64,000 nt of DNA from an uncultured Ruminococcus sp. (GTDB lineage: Bacteria > Bacillota > Clostridia > Lachnospirales > Lachnospiraceae), in contig CAMMBV010000004.1 of NCBI GenBank assembly GCA_946494335.1, forward strand, positions 35,010 to 99,009, written 5' to 3'. Shown piece after piece: positions 23,804 to 36,408 of the stretch. Positions within the stretch are counted from its first letter, which is position 1. Each line of letters opens with the position of its first letter. A program made the translations under genes and the position numbers. Under the pieces are notes generated by a model. It did not search any database and had not been told where the DNA came from. It saw only the letters and a program-made list of their open reading frames with translations.

Positions 23804-26800
23804 TTACTCTGTACGAAGAGCAGTTACCGGATCGCTTTTTGCCGCCTTGCTGGATGGAATCAAACCTCCCAGAAGCGTCAGGAAAACGCTCAGGAGAATG
23901 AGAATCAATGCGTAGCCGACGGGGAGATAGGCATTGATGTCATTTGTCTCGGCAAAATGATGGATGACCATATTTCCCGGTATCAGCAGCAGGAGAGTCA
24001 GTCCGATTCCCATCAGTCCGGCACAAAGGCCGATGATAATGGTTTCTGCGTTGAATACCTGAGAGATATTGCTTTTTGAGGCTCCGATGGCCCGCAGAAT
24101 ACCGATCTCTTTTTTCCGTTCCAGTACGCTGATGTATGTGATGACGCCGATCATAATGGAAGATACCACCAAAGAGATGGCGACGAAAGCAATCAGCACG
24201 TAGCTGATGATATCCACGATATCGGTGACGGATGACATCAGGGTTCCCACCATATCCGTATAGGTAATGACCTGCTCGTCTTTTCCCTGCTCCTCCATTC
24301 GCTGGTTGTAATCATCCAGAATCTTGATGACATTTTCCTTGCTCTCAAAGTTCTTTGGATAGATGCTGATCTGGGCAGGTTCGTCAAAATCCACGTATCC
24401 AAGAGACTGAAGATTACTCTCATAGGTAGCGCTTGCCGCTCGGTTCATGGACATCATAAGTTCCGCAAGCTCTTCCCCTGTCATATTCATGGAGAAGGCG
24501 TCTGCAAAGGCATCGGCATCGATGCTCATGGCATTTTCCAGACTTTTGCCAACCTGGGCCATCGCCGCAGTCAGGGTTTCTTCCATGCGGCTGCCGATCT
24601 GGGAAGTCATCTGTGACATCATCTGCTGGATGGCCGAGGAAATCTGCTCCTCCAGCGTCTGCGTTATGGTTCCCATGTAAGCGGTCATGGATTCTTTCAG
24701 ATAACTGGCAAGAGAACTGCCGATCTGCTCCTGAATGGCGCCGGTATCCAGCATACTCATCAGTCCCTGAGCCAGCAGCGCCTGGGTTTCTTCCTGGCTC
24801 AGATAATCCGTAAAATAATTTCCCAGCTGCCCGGGATCCGGCAACTTGTTGGCGGAGGCGTATTTCTGATAACCGGCGATGAGATCCGCGGCCAGATTCT
24901 TCAGCTGCTCAGAAGAAATATCCATGGCTTCGTCAATTTTAAGATTCTGGGAGGACCATTCATCCAGAATCTGTTGGGCCTGCGGCGTCTTAAGGTATTC
25001 CATCAGATACTGACCGGCAAGCTGCGGATCTGTATAGCCGTTGGCTTCAATAAATTCCTGATAACCGGCTATGATATCCTGAAACAGAATCTGAAACTGT
25101 TCCGGGGGTACGGTAATGTCTCCGTTCTCCTGGATAATGATTCGGATACGTTCACAGAGGATATCCCTCGCTTCATCGGTTTTCAGATACTCCAGGAAAT
25201 ATTCGCCCAGCCGGGAGTAGTCCGCCTGGGGATTGGAAGCGGCATATTCCATATAACCTTTCAGCAGGGAGGAAATCATCTGCGTAAGATTGTCAGAGGA
25301 AACATTCAGTTCCATGCTGCCCAGCAGATCTTCCATGGAAAGTCCTTCCATCTGGGGCAGATCGATGCTGATGTCACCGAAATCCACCATGCCGCCCAGA
25401 TTGATGGAATCCCCGCTGATGTCAAAAATTTCCGTGAAATCCAGAGAACCGGCCAGGTCAGAAGACAGCTGGTCATCGTCAAAGGAAAAAGCATTTTTAA
25501 GGGCGTCCTCATCTATGGTGAACAGAGAATCTGTGTCAAAATCGTTCTCTTTGCCATCCTCGCCAAAGGGCTCGCCGGTAAACACATTTGTATTTTTATG
25601 GGCCAGCTGCCAGGAAACAATGCTGCTTTTACCGGCTTTTTCGGCCACGTGCTCCGTCAGAGAGGAGGGATAGCCGATCCCTGCGGAAAGCAGAGCTCCG
25701 TTGGCATCCGCGGATGGCTGGACCACTCCTACAATTTTAAGATCCTCTCCCTTATCAACCAATTCCTTCATATAGCTGTCGTCGTCCGTTTTGTCTGTCC
25801 AGATATCATACTGGCTGTCGTATTGATAATAATCGCTGCTGCTGACCAGTTTGAAGGTGATGCCGGTGAGATCGTCATAAGTATAGCTTCCCAGGTCGTC
25901 GGGAGTCGCCACTGTCTCCTCGTCGGCAAACTGCCGTACCATTTCGTCCAGCTCCAGAGGGTCCCGAAGTCCCAGGGTATAGAGCATAAAATCACTGATG
26001 CCGCCGCCGGAGGTAAGGACGACGACGCATTCATTGTATTTTTCGGGCCATCGTCCTGCCTTCACGTCATATTGGTTAATGTAGAGACTTTCATTTTCAG
26101 GCATTTCATAAAAAATATTTGTGCTCATCATGGAGGCCATCATGCTGTTTGAGCCTGAGGAGGCGCCCAGACCCAGAGATTCAAAAGAGCGGTCCGGGTG
26201 TACCTGCCGGATGGCATCGCCGCTTTGTTTGTAAATCTGGGGCGAAACATTGTAGGAATATTCAACGGCATTGACGTACGGTTCCATTTCACTGCCTTCG
26301 CTGTCCAGATATTTCTTCAGAGAGGCCAGGTCATTGGAATCCATCTTTGAAAACATCTCAGTAATCATTTTGATTACGTGAATCTCATCCGTCTCTTCGG
26401 AACCGTCGTCCCCCATGGTCCCTGCCAGCAAAGAGGTCATATCAAGACCGGTGCTTTGAATCTGCAGGGGATACTCCGAAAGCGTTTCTTCCTCCACGGT
26501 CTGTATATAATCATTCACGCCGGTGGAAAGAGCCAGAATCAGCGCGATGCCGATGATACCGATGGAACCTGCGAAGGAAGTCAGTATGGTCCGCGCCTTT
26601 TTTGTCTTCAGATTATTAAAACTAAGAGACAAAGCGGTAAAAAAGGACATGGAGGATTTTCCCATATTTTTATGCCGGGGTTCGTCCAGAGTTTTTTCAT
26701 CAATCTGGAAAGGAGCGGAGTCAGAACGGATTTTTCCGTCCCGAAGCGTTACGATACGCGTGGCGTACTGCTGCGCCAGCTCCGGATTGTGTGTGACCAT

Positions 26801-27382
26801 GACCACCAGACGGTCTTTGGCCACCTCTCTTAAAAGATCCATGACCTGAACGCTGGTATCGCTGTCCAGTGCGCCTGTGGGCTCGTCCGCCAGCAGAATA
26901 TCCGGATTGTTAACCAGCGCCCGGGCGATTGCCACCCGCTGCATCTGTCCTCCTGACATCTGATTCGGCTTTTTGTGGAGCTGCTCTCCAAGCCCTACTT
27001 TCTCCAGAGCTTCCCGCGCCCTGCGGGTACGCTCTGCTTTGCCGATGCCGGAAATGGTAAGAGCCAGTTCCACATTTGCCAGGATGGTCTGATGGGGAAT
27101 CAGGTTATAGCTTTGAAATACAAATCCGATGGTATGGTTCCGGTAGGAATCCCAGTCTCTGTCCTTATACTGTTTTGTGGAAATTCCGTTAATGATTAAA
27201 TCGCCGCTGTCATAGCGGTCCAGGCCGCCGATGATATTTAAAAGAGTGGTTTTTCCGGATCCGCTGGGGCCCAGAATTGCTACGAATTCATTGTCCCGCA
27301 AATTCAGACTGACATCATCCAGCGCTTTTTGGATAAATTTGCCTGTTATATATTCTTTTTTTATGTGCCGGATCTGAAGCAC
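23804..27382 (-). CDS. ABC ATPase-permease fusion (MacB/FtsX type) with very large external domain
   Basis: 1192 residues. Residues about 1-230 form the ATPase: Walker A GPSGSGKTTLL, signature MSGGQMQRVAIARAL, Walker B ILLADEPTG, H-loop MVTHNPE. A first membrane segment near 265-285 (GSIGIIGIALILALSTG) opens a roughly 740-residue external region. Three C-terminal segments of FtsX type follow (ISYVLIAFVAISLVVSSIMIG, then VLERKKEIGILRAIGASK). MacB-like proteins are usually about 650 residues. The external part has three related repeats near residues 706, 772 and 832 (GYxxY...LGxYxxxYLxTxEAxxIL). Export of a peptide or envelope stress signalling is likely. No partner gene or two-component system is adjacent. 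Confidence 0.85.
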   Translation of the reverse strand: MLQIRHIKKEYITGKFIQKALDDVSLNLRDNEFVAILGPSGSGKTTLLNIIGGLDRYDSGDLIINGISTKQYKDRDWDSYRNHTIGFVFQSYNLIPHQTILANVELALTISGIGKAERTRRAREALEKVGLGEQLHKKPNQMSGGQMQRVAIARALVNNPDILLADEPTGALDSDTSVQVMDLLREVAKDRLVVMVTHNPELAQQYATRIVTLRDGKIRSDSAPFQIDEKTLDEPRHKNMGKSSMSFFTALSLSFNNLKTKKARTILTSFAGSIGIIGIALILALSTGVNDYIQTVEEETLSEYPLQIQSTGLDMTSLLAGTMGDDGSEETDEIHVIKMITEMFSKMDSNDLASLKKYLDSEGSEMEPYVNAVEYSYNVSPQIYKQSGDAIRQVHPDRSFESLGLGASSGSNSMMASMMSTNIFYEMPENESLYINQYDVKAGRWPEKYNECVVVLTSGGGISDFMLYTLGLRDPLELDEMVRQFADEETVATPDDLGSYTYDDLTGITFKLVSSSDYYQYDSQYDIWTDKTDDDSYMKELVDKGEDLKIVGVVQPSADANGALLSAGIGYPSSLTEHVAEKAGKSSIVSWQLAHKNTNVFTGEPFGEDGKENDFDTDSLFTIDEDALKNAFSFDDDQLSSDLAGSLDFTEIFDISGDSINLGGMVDFGDISIDLPQMEGLSMEDLLGSMELNVSSDNLTQMISSLLKGYMEYAASNPQADYSRLGEYFLEYLKTDEARDILCERIRIIIQENGDITVPPEQFQILFQDIIAGYQEFIEANGYTDPQLAGQYLMEYLKTPQAQQILDEWSSQNLKIDEAMDISSEQLKNLAADLIAGYQKYASANKLPDPGQLGNYFTDYLSQEETQALLAQGLMSMLDTGAIQEQIGSSLASYLKESMTAYMGTITQTLEEQISSAIQQMMSQMTSQIGSRMEETLTAAMAQVGKSLENAMSIDADAFADAFSMNMTGEELAELMMSMNRAASATYESNLQSLGYVDFDEPAQISIYPKNFESKENVIKILDDYNQRMEEQGKDEQVITYTDMVGTLMSSVTDIVDIISYVLIAFVAISLVVSSIMIGVITYISVLERKKEIGILRAIGASKSNISQVFNAETIIIGLCAGLMGIGLTLLLLIPGNMVIHHFAETNDINAYLPVGYALILILLSVFLTLLGGLIPSSKAAKSDPVTALRTE

Positions 27383-27613
27383 CTGTGTTCATCTCCTTTT
27401 AGTTTGAAATATAGTATAGTTTTCCAATCGCTTTTTAAGACATAATCACATGATACCATATGTGAAGTTATTTTTCACTAAAAAGTAATTCATATTCGTC
27501 TTATGCATTTTTATGTATTCTTTCGGGATATTGAAATGAATTCAGGAAATGATAAATAAAAAGATTCTTCTGCTGAAATAATGGAGAAAAATGGAATAAA
27601 TCCTGTTAATTAA
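27383..27613. other. AT-rich gap between the ABC gene and the V-ATPase promoter
   Basis: No gene seen. A TCACAT / ATGTGA inverted repeat (27446-27465) and AT-rich sequence probably hold the ABC gene's promoter on the minus strand, which I could not place exactly. Confidence 0.4.
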
Positions 27614-27642
27614 TTGACAGAAAGAATGGAAGTATGTTATAT
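27614..27642 (+). promoter_or_regulatory. Sigma-A promoter of the V-ATPase operon
   Basis: Perfect TTGACA (27614-27619), 17-base spacer, TTATAT (27637-27642) preceded by TG. The start site is expected near 27649, which argues against the ATG at 27651 being the first codon. Confidence 0.8.
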
Positions 27643-27671
27643 TTTTAACTATGAGAAAGGGTGGTGAAGCT

Positions 27672-27980
27672 GTGTTAGATGCGACGATCAAGGCAGTAAA
27701 AGATGCAGAACAAAAGTCAGGTGTAATGGTGCAGGAGGCGGAACTGCAGGCGGCAGACATCATATCACGTGCCAAAAAAGAGGCATTGGAATGGAAAGAG
27801 CAGCAGATATGCAAAGCACAGGAGGAAGCCGCAGACCTTCTGGAGAAAGAAAAACAACAGGGAGCAGAGCTGCTTGCCCGGTCTGTAAAAGAGTCAGAAG
27901 AGCAGATTGCCAGAGTGAGGGAAGAGACATCCCGTCGGGAGGACGAAGCGGTAAAAATGGTGATTTCGCAGATTGTCTGA
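27672..27980 (+). CDS. ntpF: V-type ATPase subunit G/H-like (NtpF)
   Basis: Peripheral-stalk subunit of the V-type ATPase. About 102 residues, almost wholly charged coiled coil (AVKDAEQKSGVMVQEAELQA to RREDEAVKMVISQ), as expected for subunit G/H. The ORF track begins at an ATG (27651) only a few bases after the predicted transcription start. The GTG at 27672, after AAGGGTGGTG, is the more likely start (VLDATIKAVKDAE). It is first gene of the operon and lies 36 bases before subunit I. Low sequence complexity makes the family call depend partly on context. Confidence 0.8.
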   Translation: MLDATIKAVKDAEQKSGVMVQEAELQAADIISRAKKEALEWKEQQICKAQEEAADLLEKEKQQGAELLARSVKESEEQIARVREETSRREDEAVKMVISQIV

Positions 27981-28016
27981 CAGAAAGATATCAAAAAAGT
28001 AAGGAGGGATGCATCG

Positions 28017-30505
<2,489 letters not shown>

Positions 30506-30535
30506 AAGTTTAACGACAAAAGGAGAGCGGAAAAG

Positions 30536-31132
30536 ATGACTGGATTAGATAAGATTTTAAGCAGGATCGAGGAAGAAGCCAGCAGTATCGCTCAGCAAAA
30601 AATAAAAGCGGCCCAGGTGGAGGCGGAAGCCGTCAGGGAAGATGCACGGCTGGAAGCAGAACGTGTAAAGAAGGATATTCTTGACAAGGCGCAGGCGGAA
30701 TGCAAAACGTATCGGGAAAAAATGCAGTCCAGAGCGGATTTCCAGAAAAGGAACGCGCTGCTGGAAGCGAAGCAGGAGATTATCTCCCGTATCATTGAAA
30801 AAGCGTATCAGGATATGTGCAGCGCCGGGGACGACGAGTATTTTGACTGTATGGAACGGCTGCTGGAACAGTATGCGCTGCCCCAGGCCGGTGAAATTTA
30901 TTTTTCAGCGAGAGATTTAAAGAGGATGCCTTTGGCCTTTAAAGCCAGAATAAAAATGACGGCGGTCAAAAAAGGCGGAAGCCTGAAGCTGGCGGAGGCA
31001 GAGGCGCCCATAGAGGGCGGATTCATTCTGGTGTACGGAGGAATTGAAGAGAATTGTTCTCTTCGTGCAATATTTGAGGAAAAGCAGGAACTGCTCAAAG
31101 ATATGGTGAGGGAATTCCTCTTCGCACAGTAG
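30536..31132 (+). CDS. ntpE: V-type ATPase subunit E
   Basis: Peripheral-stalk subunit pairing with subunit G. 198 residues with a long charged N-terminal helix (LDKILSRIEEEASSIAQQKI, onward to about residue 90) and a compact C-terminal domain (IEGGFILVYGGIEENCSLRAIFEE) that contacts the catalytic head. This is the usual subunit E layout and length. It lies 30 bases after ntpK, in the order expected for Firmicutes V-ATPase operons. Confidence 0.92.
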   Translation: MTGLDKILSRIEEEASSIAQQKIKAAQVEAEAVREDARLEAERVKKDILDKAQAECKTYREKMQSRADFQKRNALLEAKQEIISRIIEKAYQDMCSAGDDEYFDCMERLLEQYALPQAGEIYFSARDLKRMPLAFKARIKMTAVKKGGSLKLAEAEAPIEGGFILVYGGIEENCSLRAIFEEKQELLKDMVREFLFAQ

Positions 31133-31156
31133 ACAGAGATCCGGGAGGTTATTAAT

Positions 31157-32128
31157 ATGTCAGATAAAGATTATACCTATGCGGTCGCCAGAATCCGGGC
31201 GCTGGAGGTTTCTCTGTTCTCTGCATCCGTACTGGAACAGCTTCTTGCATGCGCCGACTACGAAAGTGCGGTATCCTTTCTGCTGGAGCATGGATGGGGA
31301 GATCCTCAGCTGGAGAACGACGGGGAGACAATACTGAAAACAGAAAGAGAAAAGACCTGGAAGACCATACGGGAAATGGTTTCGGATATGACGCCCTTTG
31401 ACGTGCTGTCCTATCAGAATCTGTTCCATAATCTGAAAGCGGCCATTAAGGGTGTCTGTACGGATGGAGTAGATCCCGGACTTTTTTATGAAGGGTGCTC
31501 CATTTCGCCGGAGGAAATGGTTCGGATTGTGAAGGAAAAAGAGTTTGAAAGTCTGCCGGAATTTATGCGGCAGGCTGCGGCAGAAGCCTACGAGACGCTT
31601 CTTCATGGCAGGGACGGGCAGCTGTGCGACGTAATCCTGGACCGGGCTGCTCTTGAGGCGGTCCGTGATGCAGGAGAAAAATCAAAGACAGGGATCATCA
31701 AAGATTATGCCCGGTCCTTGCTGGTGATTTCCAATATTAAGATGGCAGTGCGCTGCTGCCGTACCCGCAAGACACTGGATTTCATGAAGCGCGCCATGGT
31801 GGAATGCGAAGAGCTGAATGTGGAAAAGCTGATGAAAGCGGCGCTTCAGGGCGAAGGGGCGATCCGGGATTATCTGAATGAGGCAGGCTTTAAGGAGGCG
31901 GCGGATGCGCTTTTTGAGTCTTCCTCCGCATTTGAATGCTGGTGTGACAACCGCCTGATAGAGACCATACGTCCCCAGAAATATAATCCTTTTTCGGTTG
32001 GTCCGCTGATTGCCTACATTCTGGCGAGGGAAAATGAGATTAAGACGGTACGTATTATTTTGACGGGAAAACAGAATGGTTTCCCTGAAAGTGCGATCCG
32101 GGAAAGAATGAGGGAAATGTATGTATAG
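31157..32128 (+). CDS. ntpC: V-type ATPase subunit C (d-type central connector)
   Basis: Connects the rotating K ring to the central stalk. 323 residues, mostly helical. It opens YTYAVARIRALEVSLFS and ends PLIAYILARENEIKTVRIILTGK, the characteristic element of archaeal and bacterial subunit C. Length is slightly short of the common 330-350. It overlaps ntpG (subunit F) by eight bases, so translation is coupled. Confidence 0.93.
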   Translation: MSDKDYTYAVARIRALEVSLFSASVLEQLLACADYESAVSFLLEHGWGDPQLENDGETILKTEREKTWKTIREMVSDMTPFDVLSYQNLFHNLKAAIKGVCTDGVDPGLFYEGCSISPEEMVRIVKEKEFESLPEFMRQAAAEAYETLLHGRDGQLCDVILDRAALEAVRDAGEKSKTGIIKDYARSLLVISNIKMAVRCCRTRKTLDFMKRAMVECEELNVEKLMKAALQGEGAIRDYLNEAGFKEAADALFESSSAFECWCDNRLIETIRPQKYNPFSVGPLIAYILARENEIKTVRIILTGKQNGFPESAIRERMREMYV

Positions 32129-32444
32129 AATTGCGGTGATAGGAGCCTACGACAGCATTTTCGGATTTGCCGCCCTGGGTCTGGAGACTTTTCCGGTAAC
32201 GGACCGGGAAGATGGAGAAAAGCTGCTGAAACAACTGGCTGCAGGGGGAAAATACGGCGTGATCTATATTACGGAAGCCCTGGCAGAGCAGCTGAAAGAG
32301 CAGATTGAAAAATATAAAACGCAGCTTCTTCCGGCTATCATCCTGATACCGGGGGTGTCCGGCAATACAGGAGCAGGTATACAGGGCGTGAAAAAGTCGG
32401 TTGAGCAGGCGGTTGGTTCCGATATCCTGTTCGGCGGTGAATGA
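32121..32444 (+). CDS. ntpG: V-type ATPase subunit F
   Basis: Small central-stalk subunit. 107 residues with the CheY-like start [21 protein letters not shown] and the C-terminal [27 protein letters not shown], a family hallmark. Starts inside the end of ntpC. The next gene (subunit A) starts about 44 bases later. Together with subunit D it couples ATP hydrolysis to rotor turning. Confidence 0.93.
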   Translation: MYRIAVIGAYDSIFGFAALGLETFPVTDREDGEKLLKQLAAGGKYGVIYITEALAEQLKEQIEKYKTQLLPAIILIPGVSGNTGAGIQGVKKSVEQAVGSDILFGGE

Positions 32445-32487
32445 TTATCAGAAGAAAAATAAAAAAGAAAGGCGGGTGGCAGTGCTG

Positions 32488-34254
32488 ATGAGTAAAGGCA
32501 CAATAAAGAAAGTGGCAGGTCCGCTGGTCATTGCCCAGGGAATGCGGGACGCCAACATGTTTGACGTGGTGCGTGTAAGCGCTCAGCGGTTGATCGGCGA
32601 GATTATAGAGATACATGGAGACGAAGCTTCCATACAGGTGTACGAGGAGACGTCGGGCCTGGGGCCGGGCGAGCCGGTGGAGTCCATGAGCGTGCCTCTT
32701 TCCGTGGAGCTGGGACCGGGGCTGATCTCCAGCATTTACGACGGAATTCAAAGACCTCTGGATGACATCATGGAAATATCCGGAAACAATCTGAAACGGG
32801 GTGTGGAAGTACCGTCGCTGAAACGGGACAGAAAATGGCGGTTTACGCCGACGGTGCAGCCGGGCGATGAAGTGCAGCCGGGCGATATTATCGGTACGGT
32901 ACAGGAAACTTCAGCCGTGCAGCAAAAAATCATGGTACCCTATCCGGTGACGGGAACCATAAAAAGCATTCAGGAAGGTGAATTCACAGTGGAAGAGACG
33001 GTGGCAGTGGTAGAGACCGGGAACGGCGAAAAACCGCTGACACTGATGCAGAAGTGGCCGGTGCGTCAGGGAAGACCATATCAGAAAAAACTTTCTCCCA
33101 ATGTTCCGCTGGTGACGGGCCAGAGGGTGGTAGATACCTTCTTCCCCATTGCCAAGGGCGGCGTGGCAGCCGTTCCCGGTCCTTTCGGCAGCGGCAAGAC
33201 AGTGATACAGCATCAGCTGGCCAAGTGGGCGGAGGCTGATATTGTGGTATACATCGGATGCGGAGAGCGCGGAAATGAGATGACAGACGTTTTGAATGAG
33301 TTTCCGGAACTGAAGGATCCCAAGACGGGCCGTTCTCTGATGGAAAGAACGGTTCTGATTGCCAACACCTCAGATATGCCGGTGGCAGCCAGGGAGGCTT
33401 CCATCTATACGGGAATCACCATCGCAGAATATTTCCGGGATATGGGTTATTCGGTTGCACTGATGGCGGACTCCACCTCACGGTGGGCGGAGGCGCTGCG
33501 TGAGATGTCGGGCCGTCTGGAAGAGATGCCCGGTGAGGAAGGATATCCGGCTTACCTGGGCAGCCGTCTGGCTCAGTTTTATGAGCGGGCAGGCCATGTG
33601 ATTTCGCTGGGAAAAGAAGGAAGGGAAGGAGCGCTTTCCGTAATCGGCGCCGTGTCCCCGCCCGGAGGAGATATCTCCGAGCCTGTATCCCAGGCCACTT
33701 TGCGTATTGTAAAAGTATTCTGGGGACTTGATTCTGCTCTGGCCTATAAACGTCACTTCCCTGCCATCAACTGGCTGACCAGCTATTCCCAGTATCTGGA
33801 CAGTCTGGGAGAGTGGTTTGACGGGCATGTATCCGGCGACTGGATGGAGAACAGACAGAAGCTGATGAGTCTTCTCCAGGATGAAGCGGAACTGGAAGAA
33901 ATTGTAAAGATGGTTGGTATGGATGCGCTGTCGCCCTCCGACCGTCTGAAGATGGAGGCGGCCCGTTCCGTAAGGGAGGATTTTCTGCATCAGAACTCCT
34001 TCCATGAAATCGATACTTATACTTCCTTGAAAAAACAGCTGCTGCTGATGCGGCTGGTTATCGCCTATTATGAAAAGTCCAGAGAAGCTCTGGATGAGGG
34101 GGCTCCCATTAACGGCCTGCTTGGCATGGCGGTGCGGGAGAGAATCGGACGGTATAAATATACGCCGGAGACGGAGATTGAAAAAGAATACGAGGCAATC
34201 AGCAATGAACTGATTACAGAAGTGGCAGGCCAGATCGGAAAGGGGGATGACTGA
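32488..34254 (+). CDS. ntpA: V-type ATPase catalytic subunit A
   Basis: ATP-hydrolysing subunit, 588 residues from the ATG at 32488 ([14 protein letters not shown]). The longer ORF-track start (32401) lies inside subunit F and is not supported; AAAGGCGGGTGG at about 32468-32479 favours 32488, with GTG 32482 as a second choice. The Walker [18 protein letters not shown], the catalytic GERGNEMTD, and the [27 protein letters not shown] arginine-finger region are intact. The non-homologous insert typical of A subunits is present. The stop overlaps the ntpB start. Confidence 0.96.
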   Translation: MSKGTIKKVAGPLVIAQGMRDANMFDVVRVSAQRLIGEIIEIHGDEASIQVYEETSGLGPGEPVESMSVPLSVELGPGLISSIYDGIQRPLDDIMEISGNNLKRGVEVPSLKRDRKWRFTPTVQPGDEVQPGDIIGTVQETSAVQQKIMVPYPVTGTIKSIQEGEFTVEETVAVVETGNGEKPLTLMQKWPVRQGRPYQKKLSPNVPLVTGQRVVDTFFPIAKGGVAAVPGPFGSGKTVIQHQLAKWAEADIVVYIGCGERGNEMTDVLNEFPELKDPKTGRSLMERTVLIANTSDMPVAAREASIYTGITIAEYFRDMGYSVALMADSTSRWAEALREMSGRLEEMPGEEGYPAYLGSRLAQFYERAGHVISLGKEGREGALSVIGAVSPPGGDISEPVSQATLRIVKVFWGLDSALAYKRHFPAINWLTSYSQYLDSLGEWFDGHVSGDWMENRQKLMSLLQDEAELEEIVKMVGMDALSPSDRLKMEAARSVREDFLHQNSFHEIDTYTSLKKQLLLMRLVIAYYEKSREALDEGAPINGLLGMAVRERIGRYKYTPETEIEKEYEAISNELITEVAGQIGKGDD

Positions 34255-35633
34255 TGCCAAAAGAGTACAGAACAATACAGGAAGTCGCAGGCCCTCTGAT
34301 GCTGGTTCGCGGCGTAGAAAATGTGACCTATGATGAACTGGGTGAAATTCAGCTGGCCAACGGAGAGGTCCGCCGCTGCAAAGTGCTGGAGGTCAACGGA
34401 AATGACGTTCTGGTGCAGCTGTTTGAAAGCTCCACAGGAATTAACCTTTCCAACAGCAAAGTAAGATTTCTGGGAAAAAGTATGGAGCTGGGAGTTTCCG
34501 AAGATATGCTTGGCCGTGTCTTCGACGGTCTTGGCCGTCCCATCGACGACGGACCGGAGATTCTTCCGGAGGCTCGTATGGATATCAACGGTCTGCCCAT
34601 GAACCCGGCAGCCAGGAGTTACCCGGAAGAATTTATCCAGACGGGTATTTCAGCCATTGACGGACTGAATACACTGGTTCGCGGACAGAAACTGCCGATT
34701 TTTTCCGCATCCGGTCTTCCCCATGCCAATCTGGCGGCGCAGATTGCCCGTCAGGCAAAGGTAAGGGGAACGCAGGAGCCTTTCGCCGTTGTGTTTGCGG
34801 CCCTGGGTATTACCTTTGAGGAGTCCAACTTCTTTATTGAAAGCTTTAAGGAAACCGGAGCTATTGACCGGACGGTTCTCTTTATCAACCTGGCCAACGA
34901 TCCCGCTATTGAAAGGATCGCAACTCCTCAGATGGCGCTGACGGCGGCGGAGTACCTGGCCTTTGAAAAAGATATGCACGTGCTGGTAATTCTGACGGAT
35001 ATTACCAACTATGCGGACGCCCTCCGGGAAGTATCGGCGGCCCGCAAGGAGGTGCCGGGACGGCGTGGCTATCCGGGATATATGTATACCAACCTGGCTT
35101 CCATTTATGAAAGAGCCGGACGTCAGAAGGGCAAGAACGGCAGTATCACCATGATACCCATCCTGACAATGCCGGAGGATGATAAAACTCATCCCATCCC
35201 CGATCTTACGGGATATATCACGGAAGGCCAGATTATCTTAAGCCGTGAGCTTTACCGGAAAGGAATCAAGCCGCCCATCGATGTGCTGCCCTCTCTTTCC
35301 CGTCTGAAAGATAAGGGAATCGGAGAAGGCAAGACAAGGGCGGATCACTCCAATACCATGAACCAGCTGTTTGCTGCTTATGCCAGAGGAAAAGACGCCA
35401 AGGAACTGATGGTGATTCTGGGAGAGGCGGCGCTGTCGGATATTGACCTTATTTACGCCAGATTTGCGGATGCCTTCGAGCAGAAGTATGTCTCACAGGG
35501 ATATGATACCAACCGGGATATTGAGGAAACACTGGAAATCGGATGGGAACTTCTGTCCATGCTTCCCAGAAGCGAGCTGAAACGTATTGATGATAAATTC
35601 CTGGATCAGTATTATCAGACTGGAAAGGAGTGA
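34254..35633 (+). CDS. ntpB: V-type ATPase subunit B
   Basis: Non-catalytic nucleotide-binding subunit of the head. 459 residues. Hallmarks are [47 protein letters not shown] (P-loop degenerate, as expected), [44 protein letters not shown] and [22 protein letters not shown]. Its ATG shares a base with the ntpA stop (TGATG). Followed by subunit D after seven bases. Confidence 0.97.
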   Translation: MPKEYRTIQEVAGPLMLVRGVENVTYDELGEIQLANGEVRRCKVLEVNGNDVLVQLFESSTGINLSNSKVRFLGKSMELGVSEDMLGRVFDGLGRPIDDGPEILPEARMDINGLPMNPAARSYPEEFIQTGISAIDGLNTLVRGQKLPIFSASGLPHANLAAQIARQAKVRGTQEPFAVVFAALGITFEESNFFIESFKETGAIDRTVLFINLANDPAIERIATPQMALTAAEYLAFEKDMHVLVILTDITNYADALREVSAARKEVPGRRGYPGYMYTNLASIYERAGRQKGKNGSITMIPILTMPEDDKTHPIPDLTGYITEGQIILSRELYRKGIKPPIDVLPSLSRLKDKGIGEGKTRADHSNTMNQLFAAYARGKDAKELMVILGEAALSDIDLIYARFADAFEQKYVSQGYDTNRDIEETLEIGWELLSMLPRSELKRIDDKFLDQYYQTGKE

Positions 35634-35639
35634 CGGGCC

Positions 35640-36302
35640 TTGGCACAGACACAGGTAAATCCGACCCGGATGGAGCTGACAAGACTGAAAAAGAAGCTGG
35701 TGACAGCGGTGAGAGGCCATAAGCTTCTGAAAGATAAACGGGATGAACTGATGCGTCAGTTTATGGATCTGGTGAAGGCGAACATGGAGCTCAGGGAAAA
35801 AGTGGAAAAGGGGATCCTTTCCGCCAATCAGAATTTCGTGATCGCCAGGGCCAGTATGACGGCTGAGGCCATGCACACGGCGCTGCTGGCGCCCAAGCAG
35901 GAGGTTTATCTGGAGCCGGATCATAAAAATGTAATGAGTGTGGATATACCGGTGTTTGACTACAGAACAAGAACACCGGACGACAATGATATTTACTCTT
36001 ACGGTTTTGCCTTTACTTCCAGCGATCTGGACGACGCGGTGAAATCGCTGGCGGATATCCTGCCGGATATGATACGGCTTGCGGAGTATGAAAAGTCCTG
36101 CCAGCTGATGGCTGCGGAGATAGAAAAAACCAGAAGAAGAGTAAATGCGCTGGAACATGTGATTATTCCGGAGACCCGGAAGAATATCAAATACATTACC
36201 ATGAAGCTGGATGAAAATGAAAGAAGTACGCAGATCCGGCTGATGAAAGTAAAAGATATGATGCTGGAAGAGGCGCATGGATACGGCAAAAAAGAGTATT
36301 GA
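35640..36302 (+). CDS. ntpD: V-type ATPase subunit D (central stalk)
   Basis: Coiled-coil rotor axle, 220 residues. The start VNPTRMELTRLKKKLVTAVRGHKLLKDKRDELMRQF is strongly conserved in subunit D, and the C-terminal helix region with KTRRRVNALEHVIIPETRKNIKYI is equally typical. The start is a TTG after GGAAAGGAG; no ATG fits the conserved N-terminus. It is the last gene of the operon and a terminator follows directly. Confidence 0.95.
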   Translation: MAQTQVNPTRMELTRLKKKLVTAVRGHKLLKDKRDELMRQFMDLVKANMELREKVEKGILSANQNFVIARASMTAEAMHTALLAPKQEVYLEPDHKNVMSVDIPVFDYRTRTPDDNDIYSYGFAFTSSDLDDAVKSLADILPDMIRLAEYEKSCQLMAAEIEKTRRRVNALEHVIIPETRKNIKYITMKLDENERSTQIRLMKVKDMMLEEAHGYGKKEY

Positions 36303-36304
36303 AC

Positions 36305-36347
36305 AAAAAGGGATTGAATCTTAAAAAGGATTCAGTCCTTTTTATTT
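36305..36347 (+). terminator. Terminator after the V-ATPase operon
   Basis: AAAAAGGGATTGAATC pairs with GATTCAGTCCTTTTT with one bulge and one G-U, followed by ATTTTTC. Confidence 0.75.
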
Positions 36348-36362
36348 TTCGCATAAAAACGG

Positions 36363-36393
36363 CCAAAACAGACATACTAAGGAAAAGTTTTGG
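36363..36393. promoter_or_regulatory. Inverted repeat before the eut cluster
   Basis: CCAAAAC (36363-36369) and GTTTTGG (36387-36393) flank the region just before the alcohol dehydrogenase gene. No clear sigma-A promoter or ANTAR-type double hairpin was seen in the 106-base gap. This repeat could be an operator. Confidence 0.3.
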
Positions 36394-36408
36394 AAGGAAG
36401 GAACAGCC

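Noticed and set aside
24974-26152. 392-residue plus-strand ORF inside the ABC fusion
   Set aside because: The minus-strand ABC frame has ATPase and FtsX motifs on both sides and is continuous; this ORF has no recognisable domain.
27651-27671. ATG at 27651 as the start of the V-ATPase G subunit
   Set aside because: It lies only a base or two after the predicted transcription start, leaving no ribosome site. GTG 27672 fits better.
36303-36408. ANTAR-type antiterminator before the eut cluster
   Set aside because: Only the V-ATPase terminator and one simple inverted repeat are present; the double-hairpin form with conserved loops was not seen.
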